From NCBI RefSeq assembly GCF_034670005.1, contig NZ_JAXMOH010000001.1:558001-622000 (forward strand): 64,000 nt of DNA, given 5' to 3'. The notes beneath the pieces were generated by a model. That model saw nothing but the letters and a program-made list of their open reading frames with translations. It was not told the origin of the DNA and made no database searches. Below, in pieces: positions 1 to 9,746 of this stretch. A program made the position numbers and the translations under genes. Positions within the stretch are counted from its first letter, which is position 1. Each line of letters starts with the position of its first letter. This DNA is from Thalassobius sp034670005. Lineage in GTDB: Bacteria > Pseudomonadota > Alphaproteobacteria > Rhodobacterales > Rhodobacteraceae.

Positions 1-556
1 GCTGATGGCTCCCACGGTCCTAGTGGTGATTGTGCTGCTGGCCGCGGTCATCGCGCTGGATGGCAAATCACCTTTTTACTGTCAGAATCGCGTAGGCCGT
101 AACGGCCGGGTGTACAGGATGTGGAAACTGCGCAGCATGACCCCCAATGCTGACGCGGCCCTGAAACAATACCTGGCGGACAACCCCGATGCCCGCCGCG
201 AATGGGATGCAAACCAGAAACTACGCCACGATCCCCGGATTACCCGTTTCGGCAAACTGATCCGCCAGACTTCTCTGGATGAACTGCCGCAGCTGTGGAA
301 CGTGGTGAAAGGTGAAATGTCACTGGTCGGCCCGCGTCCGATGATGTGCGAACAGCGCATCCTTTATCCCGGGACCGAATATTACGACATGCTGCCCGGT
401 ATCACCGGTTATTGGCAGACCTCAGTGCGCAACGAAAGCAGCTTCCGCGACCGCGCCCAATTCGACGCTGCCTATCACCGCGATCTGTCGGTCGGGACCG
501 ATATCAAAGTCCTTTTGGCAACCGTTTCGGTGGTAATGTCAGCCACCGGTCATTGA
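1..556 (+). CDS. Undecaprenyl-phosphate sugar phosphotransferase, 3' part (bacterial sugar transferase)
   Basis: This is the C-terminal part of a bacterial sugar transferase of the WcaJ/ExoY/RfbP type, the membrane enzyme that places the first sugar phosphate on undecaprenyl phosphate to start a polysaccharide repeat unit. The sequence shows the end of a hydrophobic segment, then FYCQNRVGRNGRVYRMWKLRSM, the QTSLDELPQLWNVVKGEMSLVGPRPM signature, and the PGITGYWQ motif, all standard for PF02397. The frame is open to the left edge and an upstream membrane region is expected, so the ATG at 5 is probably internal and the gene is cut by the window. It is convergent with the next gene, with only 4 bases between them. 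The family call is secure; the sugar is unknown. Confidence 0.93.
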   Translation, partial: LMAPTVLVVIVLLAAVIALDGKSPFYCQNRVGRNGRVYRMWKLRSMTPNADAALKQYLADNPDARREWDANQKLRHDPRITRFGKLIRQTSLDELPQLWNVVKGEMSLVGPRPMMCEQRILYPGTEYYDMLPGITGYWQTSVRNESSFRDRAQFDAAYHRDLSVGTDIKVLLATVSVVMSATGH

Positions 557-560
557 TCGG

Positions 561-1757
561 CTATGACGCATTACGCGCTGCAACCGCCGCTTCGATCAGC
601 GCGGCGGTGCGATCCGCCCATGCGTCCCAATTCAGACGTTCTTCATATTCGCGCCGGGTCGATTGTCTAAGCGCGTCATAGCGTTCAGGCGCCGCTAAAA
701 ATTCTTGCACAATTTCGGCATAAGCCCCCGGCCCGGTATCGGTTGGCAAAGCAAAACCATTAATCCCATCATACACAGGAACGCCCCCTACATCGGCGCA
801 GAGCGACGGCAAGCCATAGGCAGAAGCTTCGCAGAACGCAAATCCATAGGATTCAAAGGACGGCATCATCATGAAATGCGCCCGCCGATATAGATCCTGA
901 AACAGCTTCATCTCGTCCGGCTTGGACTTGTCCAGGGACGGATAAACCCTTAGCGCGTCCCCCAATCCGGTTTCGGGCGGCGTACACCCCACCACGGTCA
1001 GCCGGGCATCGACGCCCTGATCCCGCAACAACTGAACCGTTTCGGCAGTTATCGGACCGCCCTTGGCGAACCAATCCCGTCCCACCAGTAGAATTCTGAC
1101 CGGATTGCCCGCCACCAGCTGCGGTGCATCAGACAGGATACCCGGATCGGGAAAATTAGCGCCCCAAGGCACGACCTGACTGTGGCCGGGTGTCAGCTCG
1201 AACCATTTTTCGGCATCGTTCTTTATCCAGTTCGACGGCCAAAGCAGCAGATCCGTTGATTGAAACACCTGTGTTTCCGCCTTCACAATCAAATGGTCGA
1301 ATTTGCGCGACAGACTGAAAAAGCTGTCGAATGCCTGACCGATTTCAGAGTGTTTATAAACCGACGGGGTCGCGTCAGAGGTGAACACCGTCGTGATCGG
1401 ATAGGACGGTTTCAGACCGTACAGCGAATGAAAACTGTAAGCACAAAACAACACGTCGAATTGCTGCTGTTCCAGTTCCTTCCGCACGGCCCGGGCGATA
1501 ACCGATGACAGCAGCAGATGCAGCCGCCATTTAGCGCGCAGAATAATCGGCTCAGGCAACGCAAGAACCAATCGGCGGACAGGTTCGGCCCATCCCCATC
1601 CCTGCGACAGTATGTGGATGTTTTCGAACCGGGTGCTCAGTGCATCGAACAGCCGCGCATTGCCGCCGGAATAGAGGTTCCGATCACGCGGGTCGGCATC
1701 GCAGAGATACGCGACCCTGAGTGGGCTTTTGGGTGAAGAAGCATTTTCCAAAGTCAA
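561..1757 (-). CDS. Glycosyltransferase family 4-like protein
   Basis: This is a predicted cytoplasmic GT-B glycosyltransferase of 398 residues that would add a sugar to the lipid-linked repeat unit. The C-terminal half has the nucleotide-sugar binding pattern: VRILLVGRDWFAKGG, then a SFESYGFAFCEASAYGLPSLCADVGGVP stretch that carries the usual E-x7-E-like region of GT4 enzymes. The N-terminus (LRVAYLCDADPRDRNLYSGGNARLF) is a typical first Rossmann strand. No ATG is available near the N-terminus, so the start must be TTG, at 1757 or alternatively 1751; both are uncertain. It is divergent from the polymerase-like gene at 1962 across an AT-rich gap of about 200 bases. The sugar donor cannot be read from the sequence. 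Confidence 0.85.
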   Translation of the reverse strand: MTLENASSPKSPLRVAYLCDADPRDRNLYSGGNARLFDALSTRFENIHILSQGWGWAEPVRRLVLALPEPIILRAKWRLHLLLSSVIARAVRKELEQQQFDVLFCAYSFHSLYGLKPSYPITTVFTSDATPSVYKHSEIGQAFDSFFSLSRKFDHLIVKAETQVFQSTDLLLWPSNWIKNDAEKWFELTPGHSQVVPWGANFPDPGILSDAPQLVAGNPVRILLVGRDWFAKGGPITAETVQLLRDQGVDARLTVVGCTPPETGLGDALRVYPSLDKSKPDEMKLFQDLYRRAHFMMMPSFESYGFAFCEASAYGLPSLCADVGGVPVYDGINGFALPTDTGPGAYAEIVQEFLAAPERYDALRQSTRREYEERLNWDAWADRTAALIEAAVAARNAS

Positions 1758-1961
1758 ATTCTTTGCCGGTCCGCGATCTTATTTAGTCCTGTTAAACGGA
1801 GGCTCGGCCGACAAACCTGACAAAATTCGAAAATATTTCATCAAAAACGCCGAACCGCCATCATTCTGCCCTAAGGTGACTATAAACAGATCACGTAAAC
1901 TATGTGAAAGAAACTGGGTCAGAATGTGACTTTGACCCCAAGAGGACAAAACAGGCGCTGA
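1758..1961. promoter_or_regulatory. Divergent intergenic region between glycosyltransferase and polymerase genes
   Basis: This roughly 200-base gap separates two divergently transcribed genes and is clearly richer in A and T than the flanking coding DNA, so it should carry promoters for both. No confident -35/-10 pair, operator or hairpin was picked out. Both neighbouring starts lack a strong Shine-Dalgarno sequence. Confidence 0.4.
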
Positions 1962-3344
1962 ATGCCAAACGCATTTGCATTTCTGGTTTTGGGGCTGTGG
2001 CCTCTTGTTTCTGTCGGGCTGTTTCGCACTTTCCCGGTCGGTCGCGCCCTGCTGGCCAGTCTGATTCTGGCTTATCTGTTCCTTCCACCACCGCCAGCGG
2101 CATTCGATTTTCCGCTGGTTCCACCGATGACCAAGGAAACGTTGCCCAGCTTGTCGGTGCTCTTGATATGCCTGATCATGTATCGCGGCAAATTTCGGCT
2201 CCTGCCAGAAAGCAAATTGGCAACCGCCGCCGTGATCGCCTTTGTCTGCGTTCCGGTCCTGACCACGTTGAGCAATCTTGATCCTGTGTTTTATGGCCGC
2301 GTTGGCCTTCCGGGCATGGGGATCAAGGACGCGGTGTCACTGGTGTTGCAACAATTCATCCTGATTACACCGATGCTGCTGGCCCGGGCATTTCTAGCCA
2401 GTGATCGAAATCTGAAAGAACTGCTGATCGCGCTGAGCGTCGCCGGTCTTGTCTATTCTCTGCCGATGCTGCTCGAGGTTCGGCTAAGCCCACAACTGAA
2501 TGTCTGGGTCTACGGTTATTTTCAGCACAGTTTCGAGCAGATGGTGCGCTATGGCGGGTTCCGGCCCATCGTTTTCCTGTATCATGGTCTGTGGGTGGCC
2601 TTTTTTGCCATGACAGCTTTGGTATCGATGACAATCCTGTTCCGATCCGAAACCGGCCCGAAAAAGGCGATGCTGATCATCGCAATGATCTATATGGCAA
2701 CGGTTCTTGTCCTGTGTAAATCAGCCGGTTCGATCATTTATGCGATGTTCCTGCTGCCTTTGCTGCTGGTCATACCCGCTGCGCTACAACTGCGGATCGC
2801 GGTCGTACTGGCTGTATTGGCCTTAGCCTATCCGACACTCAAAGCAGCCCATCTGATACCCGAAGCCAAAATTCTGGAACAGGCCGCCCGGTTCGATGCA
2901 GATCGCGCCGGATCGCTGCAGTTCCGCCTGGAAAACGAAAACGTTCTGCTGGACCGCGCATTGGAACGGCCGATTCTCGGCTGGGGCAGCTGGGGGCGCA
3001 ATCATATTCTCGATCCAGTGACCGGGCGTATCATGACTGTGACGGACGGGTTGTGGGTTATTACCCTCGGCGTATATGGCTGGGTCGGTTTTTTCGCCCA
3101 ATTCCTGTTGATGACTTCACCGATTTTCCTGCTCTGGACAAAATACCGCAACGACCGAACAGCAATTATCCCCCCCTTTGTCGGGGGCATGTGCCTGCTT
3201 CTGGGTGTTAATGTTCTGGATCTGATGCCAAATGCGACGCTGACGCCAATTACCTGGCTGATGGCAGGGGCATTGCTGGGGTATGCGGAAACGTCGGCGG
3301 TGGCGCACAAAGAGCCGAAAATGAAATTACGAAGCATAATGTAA
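1962..3344 (+). CDS. O-antigen ligase/polymerase-like membrane protein (Wzy/WaaL type)
   Basis: This is an integral membrane protein of 460 residues with about ten or more hydrophobic segments and a large extracytoplasmic loop. The loop around residues 310-350 (RAGSLQFRLENENVLLDRALERPILGWGSWGRNH) matches the R-x-x-x-W/N-A-x-x-x-I-x-x-x-P-x-x-G-x-G style region of O-antigen ligase/polymerase proteins. In an EPS locus such a protein would polymerise repeat units on the periplasmic face. It begins an apparently co-directional run with the glycosyltransferase two bases downstream and the secreted RTX-repeat protein after it. A ligase role instead of a polymerase role cannot be excluded. Confidence 0.8.
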   Translation: MPNAFAFLVLGLWPLVSVGLFRTFPVGRALLASLILAYLFLPPPPAAFDFPLVPPMTKETLPSLSVLLICLIMYRGKFRLLPESKLATAAVIAFVCVPVLTTLSNLDPVFYGRVGLPGMGIKDAVSLVLQQFILITPMLLARAFLASDRNLKELLIALSVAGLVYSLPMLLEVRLSPQLNVWVYGYFQHSFEQMVRYGGFRPIVFLYHGLWVAFFAMTALVSMTILFRSETGPKKAMLIIAMIYMATVLVLCKSAGSIIYAMFLLPLLLVIPAALQLRIAVVLAVLALAYPTLKAAHLIPEAKILEQAARFDADRAGSLQFRLENENVLLDRALERPILGWGSWGRNHILDPVTGRIMTVTDGLWVITLGVYGWVGFFAQFLLMTSPIFLLWTKYRNDRTAIIPPFVGGMCLLLGVNVLDLMPNATLTPITWLMAGALLGYAETSAVAHKEPKMKLRSIM

Positions 3345-3346
3345 CC

Positions 3347-4687
3347 ATGCTGGCCAAGACTTCCCCCGTTCCCCATCCCTTGCGCGTTCTGATCATCGCC
3401 GAGGCCGCCAACCCCGAATGGGTCAGCGTGCCGCTGGTGGGATGGTCTCTGGCCCGCGCCATTGGACGCAAGGCCGATGTCCATATCGTCACCCAAATCC
3501 GGAATCGCGATGCGTTTCTGCGCGCGGGTCTGGTTGAAGGGCGCGATTTCACCGCCATTGACTCCGAAACCGTCGCCCGCCCCCTATGGACCCTGGGCAG
3601 GCTGTTGCGTATGGGTGAAGGCAAGGGCTGGACGGCTTTGCAGTTGATCAATGCGCTGTCCTACCCCTATTTCGAATACCTGATCTGGAAACAGTTCGGC
3701 CCGCTATTGCGACAGGGGAAATATGACGTGGTGCATCGCGTCACCCCGCTCAGCCCGACTATATCAAGCCCCATCGCGCGCAAATGCGCCCGAATTGGTG
3801 TGCCTTTCGTGGTTGGTCCGCTGAATGGCGGTGTCCCATGGCCAAAGGGATTTGATGCCGAACGGCGACGGGAACGGGAATGGCTGTCCTATCTGCGGGT
3901 GGTCTACAAATTGATGCCCGGACGGCGCGGTATGCTGCGCCATGCGGCGGCCATACTTGTGGGATCGCACCACACCCGTTCGGAAATCCCCAGCCGGTTT
4001 CAGGACAAAACCGTCTATATTCCCGAAAACGCCATCGACCCGGACCGTTTCAACGCCCGCGCAGCCCCGGTCAAGGACGTGTTACGCGCCTGTTTCATCG
4101 GACGGCTGGTTCCCTATAAGGGCCCCGATATGCTGCTGGAGGCGGCTTTGCCGCTGTTGCAGACGGGTCAGCTACAACTGGATTTGATCGGTGACGGGCC
4201 CTTGATGGAAAGTTTGCAGCGCTTCGTCGCCGATCACGGGATCGAAAGCGCCGTTACTTTCCACGGCTGGATGGACCATACCAAAGTGCAGAGCGTCGCG
4301 GCGCAATCACAGATTCTGGCCTTCCCTTCGGTGCGTGAATTTGGCGGGGGCGTCGTGTTGGAAGCAATGGCGCTTGGGCTTGTTCCGCTGATCGTCGATT
4401 ACGCCGGACCCGGTGAATTGGTCAAACCGGGAACTGGCTTCAAGGTTCCAATCGGCCCGCGCGATCAGATTGTCGCGGGATTTCGCGACAGTTTGACCGA
4501 ACTGGCCGCCCGTCCCGAACAATTGACCAGGATCGGAGAAAATGCCCGCAACAGGATCGAATGGTTCTTTACCTGGGATAGAAAAGCCGATCAGGTCTTG
4601 GCAGTCTATGACTGGGTTCTAGGTCATCGTTCGGATAGACCGGACCCATTTGCCGCAACCGAAAATTCCCGAAAGGATACCGGATGA
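3347..4687 (+). CDS. Glycosyltransferase family 4 (GT-B)
   Basis: This is a 446-residue GT-B glycosyltransferase. Residues near the N-terminus (LRVLIIAEAANPEWVSVPLVGWSLARAI) form the acceptor-side Rossmann fold. The C-terminal half has RACFIGRLVPYKGPDMLLEA, a typical donor-domain entry, and FPSVREFGGGVVLEAMALGLVPLIVDYAGPGELV, which carries the E-x7-E type donor-binding motif. It starts two bases after the polymerase-like gene and its stop overlaps the start of the next gene (ATGA), so translation is probably coupled. Its likely role is assembly of the EPS repeat unit at the inner membrane; donor and linkage are unknown. Confidence 0.9.
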   Translation: MLAKTSPVPHPLRVLIIAEAANPEWVSVPLVGWSLARAIGRKADVHIVTQIRNRDAFLRAGLVEGRDFTAIDSETVARPLWTLGRLLRMGEGKGWTALQLINALSYPYFEYLIWKQFGPLLRQGKYDVVHRVTPLSPTISSPIARKCARIGVPFVVGPLNGGVPWPKGFDAERRREREWLSYLRVVYKLMPGRRGMLRHAAAILVGSHHTRSEIPSRFQDKTVYIPENAIDPDRFNARAAPVKDVLRACFIGRLVPYKGPDMLLEAALPLLQTGQLQLDLIGDGPLMESLQRFVADHGIESAVTFHGWMDHTKVQSVAAQSQILAFPSVREFGGGVVLEAMALGLVPLIVDYAGPGELVKPGTGFKVPIGPRDQIVAGFRDSLTELAARPEQLTRIGENARNRIEWFFTWDRKADQVLAVYDWVLGHRSDRPDPFAATENSRKDTG

Positions 4688-7485
4688 GATTTGTCGCCCT
4701 GTTCAGCCTGTTTCTGCTGCTTGCTCCGCAAGTTTCGCGGGCACAGGATAGCGACGGGCTGAAGGCGTTCTTCTTCGCCAATTCACTGGTTCAACATCTC
4801 AGCGACAGTCCCGAAACCTCGGTTCCGCATTGGCTGCATGAAATTGCGCGTGCGCGCGACAAACGATTTGCGGCTGACGGCACTTGGGGATTTCTGATGC
4901 AATTCAGCGGCAAACTGCCGCCAGAACCGCAATGGTCGTTCAAATCGCTGCCCAATGCTTGGAATTCCGAGCGCCAAAGCTTTGCTGAGGCCGGGTTTGA
5001 TGCAGTCGTCATAACACCTGCGAATTTCATTCAATACCAACCGTCCAGCACCAAATTCGATGGCGACAATCCCCGCAAGGAAAGCCCTCTGAGCGCGACA
5101 CTGAAAGTGGTCGACTGGGCCGCGGGTCAAACACCGCAAGCGCGTTTTTTCATCTACGAAGGCTGGGCGGAAATGGCAGGCAAGGTGCCAGCATTTCCAC
5201 CCGATGCCGATGGTCTGAAAACCTATTTGCAAGCCAACAAAGGTGATTACCACGGCTGGTTCCGGGATTACGCCAACGCAGTGCAAGAAGCCCGCCCAAA
5301 TCTGGACCTGACCCTGATTCCGGTTGCCTCGACTCTGTCCGATCTTTTGTCCGATACCGCGCTGTCCGGGTTGCAGGCGCTGGACCTGTACAGCGATGAT
5401 GCCCCGCATGGCACACCGACGCTTTATTTCCTGGCCGCGCTTATCACCTATGGTCCGCTTTTTCAGGACCAATTACCTGCCGAAATCACATTGCCCGACA
5501 GCATTCATCCGTTGGTACGGCAACATTACACCGAAATTGCATCTTACCTGACGACGGCGCATACGGGATCGGTCCGGCCTCATTCAGCCCCCGCCCGCAG
5601 TCTGGGCCATCCAGCAGTCCCGGCATTGGCAATGGGGCTGAACGGTATATCCGACTGGTCCACTCAATACCCGTTCATCGACCTGATGAAATCGGCCCGC
5701 CCGTGGATCGGCCACCGCAAAGGTGAATGGGGCGGCTGGGATTCTGCGCGGTTGCAGGCGGAAGGGTATCTTGATGAAAACGGCTGGCCACTGCGGATGC
5801 CCGACGATGTCGAACGGCTGGAAAGCTTCATCTTGACCGAAGTGCCTGTTGAAGCGCTCAGTTTTCGCGGCCGATATCGGCTAACCTATCAGGGCAAGGG
5901 CAAACTGGAGGTGCTCGGGCTGGTCAAGGATATCGTCAGAAAACCCGGCGAAATCTGGTTCACCTTCACCCCGGGCGAGGGATTGGTGGCCCTGTCTCTG
6001 ACCGGGATCGATGCCGAAGATCCGATCCGCAATATTCAGGTTATGCATGAAAATCACATTCCATTTCATGAAATGGGTGCCGTTTTTAATCCCGACTGGC
6101 TGGCCCTGATCTCGGATTTGCGTGCGGTGCGGTTCATGGATTGGATGAATACCAATAATTCCACAATCCAAAGCTGGGACGACCGTCCGGTTCTGTCCGA
6201 TTACACCTTCGTACGCCGAGGGGTGCCGTTGGAATTGATGCTGCGGCTGGCAAATGAAATCGGGGCCGACCCATGGTTCAACATGCCTCATCTGGCCGAT
6301 GACAGCTATGTCAGGCGGTTCGCCGAAACTGTCAAAGCGGGCCTGAAACCCGAATTGAAAGCCTATGTCGAATTTTCTAACGAGCTGTGGAATTTCGGAT
6401 TTGAGCAAACGCAATGGGCGCTCGCTCAGGCCGCCCAGCGCTGGCCCGGCAAGAAGGACAAGGATGCCTGGCTCCAATTCGCCGGGATGCGCGCAGCACA
6501 GGTCGCAGACATCTGGACCGATGTTTTCGGGGCTGAAACCGATACCCGACTGGTCCGGGTCATAGCCACCCATACAGGCTGGCCGGGACTGGAAGAAGGC
6601 CTGTTGCAAGCCCCGCTTTGGCAACAGGAAGACCGCAATATCCTGCCGCCGGTCACACGCTTCGACGCCTATGCCGTAACCGGTTATTTCGGCTTTGAAA
6701 TGGGCAGCGATGAATTCGCGCCCCGCATCAAGGATTGGCTGAAAATCAGTGAAAGCGAGGCGACCAAGCAGACCTACAAAGCGCTGAAAGCCGGTTCTGT
6801 AAAGGAACTTATTGACGACCTGTTTCCCTATCACGCCAAGGTCGCCCGCGACAACAACATGGATCTGATCATGTACGAAGGCGGCACACATGTTGTCGGC
6901 CACGGCACTTGGCTGAACGACGAAGCGCTGACCGCGTTTTACCAGCGTTTCAACTATACGCAGGAAATGGCAGCGATTTATGGCGATGTTATGGATGGTT
7001 GGGAACAGGCGGGCGGCACGTTGTTCAACGCCTTTGTCGATGTCTCTAACGCATCCCAGTGGGGCAGTTGGGGTTCAAAGCGATATCTGGAAGATGAAAA
7101 TCCCCGTTGGGCGACCCTGATGACCTATAACGCCGAATTGCCCACCGATTGGGATCCGCGTCCCGCCTCCGCATTTCAAAACGGAACATCGCTCGGTGGC
7201 GGGCCCGATCCGGACCTGATTGACGGGACGGCGTTACGCGACATTCTTGTTGGCCGTGACGGCGACGATTGGCTGATCAGCCATGGTGGCGCCGATGCAC
7301 TGCATGGCGGTGACGGCACCGATACTGCCGTTCTGCCCGGTGCGCCGGGCGATTATGCGTTCACATGGATGGGGCCGTTTCTGATGGCTGATGGCCCAGA
7401 TGGCGAAGTGCAGATGTTATCGGTGGAACGGCTGGAATTCGACAGCGCCCCGGGGCAGCTTTACGCGGTCGCGCCGCGCGGCTGA
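4684..7485 (+). CDS. Secreted glycoside-hydrolase-like protein with C-terminal RTX-type repeats
   Basis: This is a 933-residue exported protein. Residues 1-20 form a signal peptide (hydrophobic core, then SRA-QD). Residues about 25-290 resemble a degenerate SGNH-like domain (FFFANSLVQHL near the start). The central part from about residue 450 resembles a (beta/alpha)8 hydrolase: EFSNELWNFGFEQT places a candidate acid/base at E567 and LIMYEGG a candidate nucleophile at E732. Residues about 845-890 carry degenerate RTX-like, calcium-binding style repeats (GRDGDDWLISHGGADALHGGDGTD). Such repeats are common on proteins secreted by type I systems, but a Sec signal is also present here. The start overlaps the upstream glycosyltransferase stop by 4 bases. 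It may trim, bind or anchor the EPS; substrate unknown. Confidence 0.75.
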   Translation: MRFVALFSLFLLLAPQVSRAQDSDGLKAFFFANSLVQHLSDSPETSVPHWLHEIARARDKRFAADGTWGFLMQFSGKLPPEPQWSFKSLPNAWNSERQSFAEAGFDAVVITPANFIQYQPSSTKFDGDNPRKESPLSATLKVVDWAAGQTPQARFFIYEGWAEMAGKVPAFPPDADGLKTYLQANKGDYHGWFRDYANAVQEARPNLDLTLIPVASTLSDLLSDTALSGLQALDLYSDDAPHGTPTLYFLAALITYGPLFQDQLPAEITLPDSIHPLVRQHYTEIASYLTTAHTGSVRPHSAPARSLGHPAVPALAMGLNGISDWSTQYPFIDLMKSARPWIGHRKGEWGGWDSARLQAEGYLDENGWPLRMPDDVERLESFILTEVPVEALSFRGRYRLTYQGKGKLEVLGLVKDIVRKPGEIWFTFTPGEGLVALSLTGIDAEDPIRNIQVMHENHIPFHEMGAVFNPDWLALISDLRAVRFMDWMNTNNSTIQSWDDRPVLSDYTFVRRGVPLELMLRLANEIGADPWFNMPHLADDSYVRRFAETVKAGLKPELKAYVEFSNELWNFGFEQTQWALAQAAQRWPGKKDKDAWLQFAGMRAAQVADIWTDVFGAETDTRLVRVIATHTGWPGLEEGLLQAPLWQQEDRNILPPVTRFDAYAVTGYFGFEMGSDEFAPRIKDWLKISESEATKQTYKALKAGSVKELIDDLFPYHAKVARDNNMDLIMYEGGTHVVGHGTWLNDEALTAFYQRFNYTQEMAAIYGDVMDGWEQAGGTLFNAFVDVSNASQWGSWGSKRYLEDENPRWATLMTYNAELPTDWDPRPASAFQNGTSLGGGPDPDLIDGTALRDILVGRDGDDWLISHGGADALHGGDGTDTAVLPGAPGDYAFTWMGPFLMADGPDGEVQMLSVERLEFDSAPGQLYAVAPRG

Positions 7486-7497
7486 ACCACGACAGCG

Positions 7498-8694
7498 CTA
7501 AACCCGAGAGGCTTCCCGGATCAAGGTGTCCGCCCCCCGACCCGCACCGAACCGATCAACCACGGTCCGTCGGCCCGCAACGGAAAGGCCAAGGCATTTT
7601 TTCGGGTCCGAAGCCAGATCGCTGATTGCGTCAGCCAAGGCTTCGGGCGCTTTCGGCGGCACCAGAATGCCGTCCTGCCCATCCGTAATCAATTCGCGCA
7701 CGCCACCGGCATCGGTGCCGATCACCGGCACCTCACAGCTCATCGCCTCCATATAGGCCACGCCCAGCGGTTCGCTCCAGCTGGCCAAGACGAACAGATG
7801 AGCCTCAAACAACTTGGCCCGCACAGTTTCTTCCGGCACCGCACCCATCAGGGTGACATGATCCTGCAAGCCAAGTTCCTGAATTTTTTCATCCAGAACG
7901 GTGTGAAACCCGCCACCGCCCGCATCGTCTTCACCGGCGATTTCCAACCGCACATCCATGCCGCGATCCAGCAGCAGGCGCACCGCCTGCAAAACATCGA
8001 TATGCCCTTTCACCAGATGCAACCGCGCACAGGTGAACAGGCGCAGCGTTTCGCCCGGCTGTGGCGGCTGGTAAGGTGCCGTTCGATGCAACCGGTCAGT
8101 ATCCACGCCCATTGGCTGAATGACGACCCGGTCTGGCAACGCCTCGCCCAGCTTGGGCCGGACATCTTGCAATAGTGCCTCGGTAATTATCGTAGCGAAT
8201 TTCGCACCACGCCACTTGAAGCGCTGACCTGGACCATAATCCTCTAGCGGGCCATGCAGGCTGATACTGTAGTTCAGCCCGTAAAGTCGTTTCGCCAGCG
8301 CCGCGATCATCGCTGCGCGGCCACAGGAATGGGCATGCACATGGGAAATACCCCGTGCTCGGCATAACTGCGCCAACCTGCGTGCTGCAGGCAAGGAAAT
8401 CAAAACGTCGCGCCAGAATTCCCTGCCGATTCCTTCGCGCAGCAATTCACCCAGCGGCAAGCGCGGCAAACTCAGCAGCAAGGATGAAAGCGACGTGCTG
8501 GCCAGGTATTCTGTTCGCTCCATCGCGGATTGTGACCAGGCATGAGATATCAGGCCGGGCGGAGGCGGTCGGGTGGAAAACAGGCAAACCTCGACACCCG
8601 CATCTTCGATCTTCTGAATCTCGCGCCAGAAAAAAATATGGGTCTGCCCCGGAAACTGCGGCACTAGATATCCGAGCTTGGAAATTTTCGGCAC
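7498..8694 (-). CDS. Glycosyltransferase family 4, EPS type
   Basis: This is a 398-residue GT-B glycosyltransferase of the kind frequent in rhodobacterial EPS loci. The N-terminus (KLGYLVPQFPGQTHIFFWREIQKIEDAGVEV) and the HVHAHSCGRAAMIAALAKRLYGLNYSISLHGPLEDYG stretch match GT4 enzymes acting on lipid-linked sugars. The donor side has LRLFTCARLHLVKGHIDVLQAVRLL and SWSEPLGVAYMEAMSCEVPVIGTDAGGVRELI, with the expected conserved acidic pair. It is convergent with the RTX-repeat protein (12-base gap) and divergent from the GT2 gene at 8894. The sugar is not identifiable. Confidence 0.88.
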   Translation of the reverse strand: MPKISKLGYLVPQFPGQTHIFFWREIQKIEDAGVEVCLFSTRPPPPGLISHAWSQSAMERTEYLASTSLSSLLLSLPRLPLGELLREGIGREFWRDVLISLPAARRLAQLCRARGISHVHAHSCGRAAMIAALAKRLYGLNYSISLHGPLEDYGPGQRFKWRGAKFATIITEALLQDVRPKLGEALPDRVVIQPMGVDTDRLHRTAPYQPPQPGETLRLFTCARLHLVKGHIDVLQAVRLLLDRGMDVRLEIAGEDDAGGGGFHTVLDEKIQELGLQDHVTLMGAVPEETVRAKLFEAHLFVLASWSEPLGVAYMEAMSCEVPVIGTDAGGVRELITDGQDGILVPPKAPEALADAISDLASDPKKCLGLSVAGRRTVVDRFGAGRGADTLIREASRV

Positions 8695-8893
8695 GGCCGA
8701 CCCCTTTTCTCCGTCAGATTGGATAGTAAAAGCTTTAGCGAAACAAATTCACCATCAGGTCAAATTTAGACCACAAACGGATGGTGAACATCTATTGCGC
8801 TGGCACATGTTCCGGCGCTGTTGCAATATTGAATCAAATTCGTCGTCATTAGGGCTGCCGACGACACAGGAAAAGAGCGTTTCGAATACCCTG

Positions 8894-9718
8894 ATGATTT
8901 CTGTGATCCTCCCCGCCAATAACGAAGGCCCGTTGATCGGTGCCTGCCTGTCCGCGCTTCTGGCGACGGACCTGCCACGCGGTGCGATGGAAATTCTTGT
9001 TGTCGCCAATGGTTGCACCGACGACACTGCCGTCCGGGCGCGGAGGTTCGAAACCGATGCCGCCGCCAAGGGATGGCCCCTGAGTGTGATCGAATTGACC
9101 GAAGGCGGTAAACTGGGCGCACTGAATGCGGGCGATGACGCGGCCAACGGCGATTGCCGCGCCTATCTGGATGCCGATGTCGTGGTCAGCCCCGGACTGA
9201 TGCGGCAACTTGTACAAGCGCTTGAAACACACGCGCCGCGCTATGCCAGTGGCCGCGTTCACATCCCTATGCCGTCAAGCTGGGCCAGCCGGGCCTATCG
9301 TGCCTTTTACCTGACCGTTCCTTTCATGACCGACGGGGTGCCGGGCTGCGGGCTTTTTGCGGTAAACGCTGCGGGCCGGGCCAGATGGGGCACGTTTCCC
9401 GACATCATTTCCGACGACACCTTTGTCCGGCTCAGCTTTACACCCGAAGAACGCATCGGCGTCGACGCCAGCTATGACTGGCCGCTTGTTGAAGGGTTTG
9501 GAAACCTCGTCAGGGTGCGACGGCGGCAGAATTCCGGTGTGGATGAAATCGTGACCCGCTATCCGGAACTGTTGAAAAATGATGACAAAACATCCTATGG
9601 CCCGGGCCGACTTGTCGGGAATATCCTGCGCCACCCGCTGGGCTTTTTCCTCTACGCCACGGTTGCGCTGATGGTTAAATTCGGCTCAAATCATTCCAGC
9701 TGGAGCCGTGGAAGATGA
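8894..9718 (+). CDS. Glycosyltransferase family 2
   Basis: This is a GT-A fold glycosyltransferase of about 274 residues. The start at 8894 is chosen because MISVILPANNEGPLIGACLSALL is the family's first strand; the open frame upstream runs over the promoter region of the divergent neighbour and has no conserved character. The metal-binding motif is AYLDADVVVSPGLM, and a later DDTFVRLSF region resembles the ED-D catalytic section. A hydrophobic C-terminal segment suggests membrane association. An AGGAAAAG stretch lies rather far upstream, so the ribosome site is weak. The flippase gene starts closely downstream. Confidence 0.82.
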   Translation: MISVILPANNEGPLIGACLSALLATDLPRGAMEILVVANGCTDDTAVRARRFETDAAAKGWPLSVIELTEGGKLGALNAGDDAANGDCRAYLDADVVVSPGLMRQLVQALETHAPRYASGRVHIPMPSSWASRAYRAFYLTVPFMTDGVPGCGLFAVNAAGRARWGTFPDIISDDTFVRLSFTPEERIGVDASYDWPLVEGFGNLVRVRRRQNSGVDEIVTRYPELLKNDDKTSYGPGRLVGNILRHPLGFFLYATVALMVKFGSNHSSWSRGR

Positions 9719-9746
9719 CGGCACCCTGCCTGAGGTTTCGACACCC

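Noticed and set aside
5881..6903. 340-codon open frame on the minus strand
   Set aside because: It is antisense to the 933-residue exported protein, which has a signal peptide and RTX-type repeats. The antisense translation has no recognisable domain and is a shadow of biased codon use.
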